The notes under the pieces were generated by a model, which ran no database searches, was not told the origin of the DNA, and saw nothing but the letters and a program-made list of their open reading frames with translations. The position numbers were made by a program, and so were the translations under genes. Positions 56,870-64,000 of a DNA stretch of 64,000 nt are shown here, piece after piece. The DNA is from Daphnia pulex (Eukaryota > Arthropoda > Branchiopoda > Diplostraca > Daphniidae): positions 6,944,001 through 7,008,000 of the forward strand of contig NC_060023.1 in the NCBI RefSeq assembly GCF_021134715.1, read 5' to 3'. Each line of letters begins with the position of its first letter. Within the stretch, counting starts at the first letter, position 1.

Positions 56870-59800
56870 GTGCATGGACGGAAACTTGCTCCGCAGTTTC
56901 TTAACTGGCCATTTATTCTAGATTTTGCAATAATCAACTTGAAAAAATTATTTTCACATTTAGTGATTCGTTAACTTACAATTTTACTCAATAATGTTCT
57001 AAAAAAATTACTATTTTAGAAAGGTAAAACAATTAGCAATCCTATAACTCGAATAATTTGTAACGTCCAAAACTTTGTTCGAAGTCAGTAATTCACATCT
57101 TTCGGATTTGGTTTGTAAAATGAACTTATTTTTTTATATTTTGTTACGTTTAACTCTTAATTCATGTCAGTGATTTTCACACCAAAAATCGTGAAACATA
57201 CAGGAGTCATTTCCGCCTCTGTTTTAGAGACCCAGAGAGATCCCTCCCTGGGTATGGACGGGTATGGAGAGCTCTCTCTCTACTACCCATAACTACTTCT
57301 TTTCTCTACTAACCTAATCTCTCCATACCCATGCTTTCCGCTACTAGGTTTATTTGACTCGACCGCTCGAGCTCACGCACATTAGCCTTTCATGACTCTC
57401 AGTTATTTTATTTTAAAAAAATAAAACAATCTGAGCATATTTCGGGTATTTTCCATTAGTCGATTACAGCGAGTCATACCACGCCATTAATACTTCTTAT
57501 GTAAAACTAGTTTTTAGTTAAAAAACAAAACATGTACTACTGCTTGAATATGATTAGAAGCTTACTTGAAAACGTAGTCTGTTTTGTTTTCGTTATTTTT
57601 AAATGCATTTATTTTTTCAGACGAGGATCCAACATACTAGAAACTCATAACATGTTTACATATTGGACGTCTATTTTAGGATTTTTTCCCGTATGAATGA
57701 ACAAGTTCCATACCGAATCGGATGAATAATAAAAAACACACTCAAACATGTTGGACTGAATTGTATATATGTGACTTTAATACGTTTAAAACTTTCACAT
57801 TCGGCCCAATCCGCATCAAAGCAATCACCATGCAGGCATTTTCTCTTGAGTTGCGATAAGAATCAAATTTACAAAGCTATTAGCAAAAGTGCAAAAGTCA
57901 AATAATAAAACAGGACACACACACACACGTGCAGTAAACAGCCGGCCTTGTGCATTGTATATATCTAGGCCTCTACTCTCTATACTATCCGTGTATATAT
58001 GTGTGGTATCCAGCCGCCCAGTTGGTCCATCCTGTTTCAATATTGGCTTGGCAATCAGACGAACGGCTAACAAGACTATCTGTTAACCAGGGAGGGAGGG
58101 AGGTCATCTAGTACATAGATATACCGAGGGCTAAAAGGGTTGTTAAGAGAATGAGGTGACAAAAAAGCCACAGAGCTCCAAACACACACATGTCCTGCTG
58201 TACAGCCCATCAGAACACAGCTGCGCTTGATCCCCCCTTTCCATTTCTTGGGGCTGGACAACTTGACTGGGCAGCTAACAAGCACATTGTTGGCCGTGTG
58301 TGACGATGGGAGGACACGGAGTGCAACAGTTTGGAAACCAGAGAGACAATCAACACCACCAATGTGTGCCGAGTGACATCCAAATCTAACACCCACTAAA
58401 TCAACATTGACTCAAACGTCCACGACTAAAGTATAGACGCTTGCCTCTACACCTTATATTATATTGCTAGTCTCGTATATATATAAGCAACTGAAATCCT
58501 ACATCTTTACGGCACACAACACACAAACACAAGGCCGATGGCGATCCAATATTATTCGGTTGAGGCCCTCATTATAATGCCATTATTCTAAGTCAATAGG
58601 CACAGACGTAAAAAATGCTTTTAAACTAATATACGCGCCTCAATTAATTAATGGGCTCAAAAAGGTTAAGGGGGGTCAATCGCCTATCCATCATCTGCTG
58701 ATCGCCTGTGAATTGCTGAATTGTTGACGATGAGGTTTTAAGCCCAGCAGCTAGGCCAGTATAAATAGACGTTTAGCAGAATCTTTTTCTTAAACACATG
58801 AAATATTCCACAGCAAGCGAAGTTCTAGCTGATCGACCACGTGCCAAAATCTTGGTGGTCAAATACAATCTGTTCTCCATTCGATCATTCACAACTTGTG
58901 TGTGCACACAAAAGTAAAAAGTAAAAAAAAAAAAAGGTTTGACTCTTGTGTGTTAGTTCTCTCTGTGAAGCTTAAAATAAGAAATCCCCAAAAAATAAAA
59001 GTTGATTCCATTTACTGGCTGAAAAAAATAAGGGTGGATAGGCAGCCATCATATATGCTGGATGACGGCCCGGCTATCTACTATACCTTGTCGAGCTCCT
59101 CCTGAACTAATAGTTCTTTGGTGGTCGACCATATAGGCCTACGTCCTATAGACTATATCCTGGAGAGTTTTTGTGTTCGTGGGTGCTGCCGTGATGACCG
59201 AAGGAAAATCCCAGTATCAATGGGGAGTATATGGGAGCTATTGTCAAAGCGTATTGAAGACTCTAGGGGTCCAGCAGCAAAGAACCGCACACAATGGGTA
59301 CAGTGTGTCCACCCCCACCAACAAACTAAAAAAATAAAATAAAAAAAACTGGAACTTGTGCCCGGAGTAGCAACAGCACTCAACGCCCAACCAGTGAAAG
59401 ATTCTTTTTTTCTTCCATCCATCCGCACCTGTGCTGCCCTTGTTGGCATATTGGACGCCTATGCACAGCTCAGTGTATAGCATTGTTATATTAGCTTATA
59501 GGCCTCTCCTATAAGGATCTATTCAGATCTATGGTGCTGCCTTGTACACGTGACGAATTGACTCTTGGCGATGGATGATGGCTGTGTTTGAGCGTCCTAA
59601 TGGGATGACAACAACTAGACGTCCGCTCCTCCCCCAATGTCCATTCTCCATTCCACGTCAACACGTTTATCTGCGGTTGTGGTGATGGGTCGCGGATGTT
59701 GGACGGGTTTTATATTCTCAACTCGGCACGTGAGCCGATGGAACACTTGTCGATTTATCACCAACACACAGCCAATTTCATTGCTGCAGAGATAACCTAC

Positions 59801-62800
59801 ACGTGCCAAGAGACTCGGGTTCAAGATATATGGTCCACAGCTATCGTGTTGGGTGTGGGTCTCTTTTGTGGCTTATAATACACAGCACAGAAAATCCATT
59901 ATCGCCGATCCATCATCAGGATCGATCAACATTGTTCCGATTTCTTGTTTTTTTTCTGTCCTTTTCTTTGGTTGGCAATGATAAAATGAGACTTTCATTT
60001 TTAGCGATTCCCAACCGAATAATTGAAACCCGATGAGAAGCCTCCAACGTTTCGAATTAGCCAAATCAGCTGCTGCGGTTTATAATTAGATTGGCGGAAA
60101 TAGCTTGATTTCGGCCCTGAATGCATGAAACCAATAAGTTGTGAATGTCTGTTGTACGAATCGCCTATAGATCCTTTTCGTTCTAACATCCAAATAGATT
60201 AATTGAATTTACAAATCATATATACAGCCAAACAAGTAAGTCAGATAGCAGTTATGGAGTTGTAACCTATGGCAAATGCCATTAGGATCATATAAATATA
60301 GCAACCGGGATGAGCTTTAAAGCCCATATGGTCATCCAATAAAAAACAACGGGGGGCCCAGCAGAAAGAGGAAGCCACACACTGGCGCCAGAATAATGGT
60401 CGTCGGATATTGTGCAGCAAGAAGGATCAATCACGCACGAAGTCGTAGATTTAATCCCCGTATAACCTGTCCTTTATTAGATCCTTTTTTCGGGAGAAGT
60501 TATATACACAGCTCACGTTATTCTATGAGCAGTGCGGATCAACGGACAAAAGAGTATAGGCTACATCGATGGAATAGTATAAGGCATACGGTATGTGTAT
60601 ATCCCGTGCGTACGCATATAGTCGGGCCGTCTAATCCCAGCACGAGAGGATCAGGATCAGGACCCCGTAAGTTAATTATTCAGATTTGGTGCATATATCT
60701 ATATAGACGCAAATTTGGCGTGTTGAGGAATGTCACCCAAGTACAAATATTATAAAGGATAAGCTGTCGCAAAATAAGACCAACAAGGCGTGTCGCTAGA
60801 GCTGTGCCCGCTGCTGCTGCTGGACCTGCTGACGGCCATGTGCTAGAACAAAGTAACGGAAGTCTGTCAAAAGGCTAATCCGTTGATTCCCTTTGTTTTA
60901 GCCGACTATAGAGAGAATGTGTGTGTGATGACGGTGTGTATTTCGCTATGGTGGATATTATAGCTATACAGCTAGCGGCAGGGGTCACAGATGACGTTTT
61001 CTGAATTTCCTGATTCTTCCTCGCGTCTTACGGCCTGGCGCGCTCCTTTTGTCGTCAGCTCCAGCACTCAACTCCTTTGAGGCTACGTGGTGTATAGATT
61101 AGACCGTCATAAGCCTAGGTGCATTTTGGGCGGTGAAGATATATCCCCCCCCCCCACCACTACCACCGTCACTTATGACGGCGCTAAAAAGTAAAAACTC
61201 AAGGGAGAATTATTTTTAATTTAGTGCGCGTTTGGTTATCACACGTAGCTGATAATCGGTCATCTATTTAGGAAAAATGATCTTGATAGTAAAATTTTGA
61301 GTATAATCTGGCGATGAAACAACGTTTCTATATTGCTGATTGTTGAAGTTTCATTCAAGTAATTCGAAAACCCGTGTTTTGTTCCCAATCGAAAAATCGA
61401 CGTTTACAATTATTTCGCTACGAAAAATACTTTGGTTAGCATTTTTTTTTATTTTTTTGCAAAAGGTTCGTTCTTCGAATGACCGGATTTGTTAGTAATA
61501 ATGGCGTCGAAATGATCAATATCCTGTTTGTTGATAGCCTAATCAAAGAAAACTGATTTTAAAAAATGTAGGAACTCGTCGTAGTATCTCCACTTTCATT
61601 ATAACAAATTATAGTGCAATTTAACGCAGATGATTTGTTTCATTGCCTTTTATTTCCTTGCTACTTCCAGTTTTTGGCGATAAAAAAACATAGATTTTAC
61701 CAAAAATAAATTAAAATAATTCTTCTTCAATGTAGCTATTGGCCTATTTCATAAGTCACCCCTACTATTTGTGGATGCAGAACAAAAACTGATTGATATG
61801 TTTCTGTATATGTAACTGTAATAACAGACGTCAGCAAAGGAAAAGGAAATCCCTTATCCGGCGCACATTAAAAATCAAGAACCTCTGATGTGAAAGTAAA
61901 AATAGCTTTCCAACATAGCCACCACATGATATCTTTTATGGAGCAAGCGCTTGTAACGCGTTCAATAAAACGATTATTAAGCCAGACAAGGATGGGCCAA
62001 TAGCTGCTGCCAAACACTTAACGAAAATGGTGATCGCGAGTTGAAATGTTCCATAATATATCGATGTGTTTACGAAAGACGGGTTCACCAACCCCGTCAC
62101 TCACGGGCATTCCAGGACTTGCCTCCAGCCTTTGAAATAGTGCATACACACCTTGTCAGCAAGAAAAAATACTACGGAGGATTTTTATATACTAGATGTG
62201 ATTATAATTTAATCTGCAATAAGGCAATCATGAAGTCCATCGCATTCAACTGATTTGCGACATCCGCCATTCCCAATAATCTGCGCACTAGTTTATCGAC
62301 CATTTTTATTTTATTTTTAAAACCTGTCACCCGATTTGTATATTGCCACCGGCCAAATGCGTAGACCTTTCAGACTTACGGAAGTATCGCTTAATGGCCA
62401 TCGATTTTTGCCCAATCTGTCGCTCGACCCTGATGCACGTGCAAGAACAAAAAACACAAGAGCAAACCCATACGCGTCTCTGGTGTTTATACGAGAAACC
62501 TATGCAGCATATAGCACCTGGTGATGGAAGGGCACCTGGATGAAAAACACCTAAAAAAAAAGAGATGGACCGCGCGCAAGTGGCTGCTGGAAGATTTACT
62601 CATTTAAGACAAGTGAATCTCCCGAGACATCACAGCCATTTTCTTCCAGTATAACAAGGAGGAGGCTGTGAAGGTGTGAAGTCAGGTAGGCACTGAAAAC
62701 CCCCAAAAATAAAAAGACGGAATTTGGCGAAATTGCCTTTTATTTCAAAAATATTTAAAAAAAAGGGAAAAAATTGTGGCCGGTGTCTCATCCCGTCGAG

Positions 62801-64000
62801 CGAGGGAGACAGCCTGGCGACAAAACACAAAAAGCCAATTGTTATTGGGTGGGAAATTCCGTCTGCGGCAGACTGCATGTCGCCGCCAGTTTTGGCTGCA
62901 GCAAATCACCTTCCGCGCCTGGAATATAATATCCACCTGGGCTTTTTTTTATTCGCGTCTTTTGATTAGCTTAAATGCGCCCAGTAGTCCCACCGTTTTG
63001 GCCTCTGGAGGAATTAAAATAAAAAATAGAAAATAAAAAAGAAACGCAGGCGACTTGATCCCATTGTCTTTTGATGGGCGACAGCCAATGACATGCGCAT
63101 TTAGGCCTACACAAGTCAGTCGGATATTTGACACTTGCCGAACGCACTCTGCTGCTAATACACGACGCGAGGAAGTTGCTGTTGGACGTAATTTTCTCGC
63201 TTCCTTTCAGCTAGCAGCACTCTTGCCGATTAAATATTGATAAATCACTTATAGAGTCTAGCGCATAATAACTGTATATATATATACGCGCGTGTGTATA
63301 ATGTGTGTACAACTCTGGGTTGTAATTGAATTACCTGTGCCGGCTAGAGAGAGATATAATATAATCGTGAGAGACATGGCTTTATATATACGTGTGCTGC
63401 TGTTTTGGCTGGCGTTATTGAAACCCATGATGTTTGTTGGACCCGAGGATTTAGACTTATATTATATGCGCGCATATAAAGACGATCGATAATGCCCTGA
63501 TATGGTAATCTGATTATAAAAAAAATTCCCGGCGTCGTCTATATAACGTGTCTAGTAGTATGTAGCCTGCTGCCTACCTATATGCACGGTACACAGGTGC
63601 GACAATGTCACATCGGCAGTCTCTCTTCTCTCACACACCGTATAGCCTTGATTCATAATTCAATTAGAGCTTCAATCACGGGCGCAGTCCTATAGATTCG
63701 ATTCAATTTTGCCTCTTTTTCTTTTTTATTTCTCCCCTATTTCTACCAAATTTTTCGATCATCCATTTTTAAAGCCTGGTACTAGGAAAGCAACCCCCCG
63801 AAAAATATTGATATTGATGTGACTATAATATAACCGATACAGTTCAAGGGCCACATTTTTTTAGCGGCTGGTGCTGGGTGATCTGATGGCGTATGTGTGG
63901 CTAATTGAGCATCCGCTTGGGACCTTTGGTCGCGGAGCGAATGAAAAGATTTCCGACCAAAGAGGGGGGCGGAGTCCCAGTAGAGGAGGAGCCTCTGTGT
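56870..64000. other. About 7.1 kb without a supportable gene
   Basis: Open frames here are short, overlap on both strands and show no domains or matching splice sites. Local features are an inverted repeat (gggtatggagag ... ctctccataccc, 57259-57332), short CA-type runs at 57910 and 63290, an A run at 58922, a C run at 61146-61160 and TA-rich stretches (58475-58490, 63275-63290). The region could be intergenic, regulatory, or a long intron of a gene beyond the window. Confidence 0.5.

Noticed and set aside
58076-58396. 106-codon minus-strand frame
   Set aside because: No domain or splice context. It lies in repeat-rich intergenic DNA.
60396-60755. 119-codon plus-strand frame
   Set aside because: Biased, no recognisable domain, no supporting exons. 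Kept as non-coding.

Overview
The window looks like arthropod, most probably crustacean (Daphnia-like), nuclear DNA. It has many short GT-AG introns (about 50-80 bp is common), AT-rich intergenic DNA, Rebers-Riddiford cuticle and vitellogenin relics, a CYP4 P450, an IRE1-like kinase with ankyrin repeats, and several classes of decayed transposon. Gene models were built by hand by matching splice sites and reading phase. For every intact spliced gene listed here the summed exon lengths are a multiple of three.

Left part (1-26.5 kb): mostly decayed or accessory DNA. It holds an unrecognised multi-exon minus-strand gene (about 0.5-1.8 kb), a FEM-1-like ankyrin pseudogene (2.1-3.9 kb), a cuticle-protein pseudogene (4.4-5.2 kb), an unrecognised broken plus-strand gene (6.6-7.7 kb), and an SLC17 transporter pseudogene (8.2-8.7 kb). 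A vitellogenin vWD-domain relic (10.0-10.5 kb) follows. Next comes a patchwork of transposon remnants: a BEL/Pao gag-protease fragment, a SWIM/YqaJ element and a CMC/EnSpm-like transposase (11.1-15.6 kb). After that are an unrecognised multi-exon gene (18.8-21.3 kb), a CHK2-like kinase pseudogene (22.7-23.7 kb), a tRNA-Glu-like remnant and several inverted repeats.

Middle part (27-44 kb): dense, intact genes. MnSOD (+) converges on an ENOX-family gene (-, 690 aa), which is divergent from an RPP14-like RNase P subunit gene (+). Then come a small glycine-rich secreted protein (-), a 1076-aa secreted Ser/Thr/Pro/Gln-rich protein (+), an IRE1-like kinase-ankyrin protein (+) followed by a perfect 25-bp hairpin, and a CYP4 P450 (-). 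A young-looking non-autonomous copia-type LTR element with indistinguishable LTRs and a 5-bp target duplication sits about 300 bp upstream of the P450 start.

Right part (46-57 kb): a tandem duplication of peroxiredoxin-5 (+, +) in which the two copies differ in their potential mitochondrial start codon and next to the catalytic cysteine. Next are a 17-exon gene joining ankyrin repeats to a GH20 (hexosaminidase)-like region (-), and an intronless PAP2-like membrane protein without visible catalytic residues (-). From about 56.9 kb to the end I see no supportable gene.

Functionally, SOD2 and the two PRDX5 copies are antioxidant enzymes, and ENOX and CYP4 are redox or oxidative proteins. Their proximity need not mean co-regulation.
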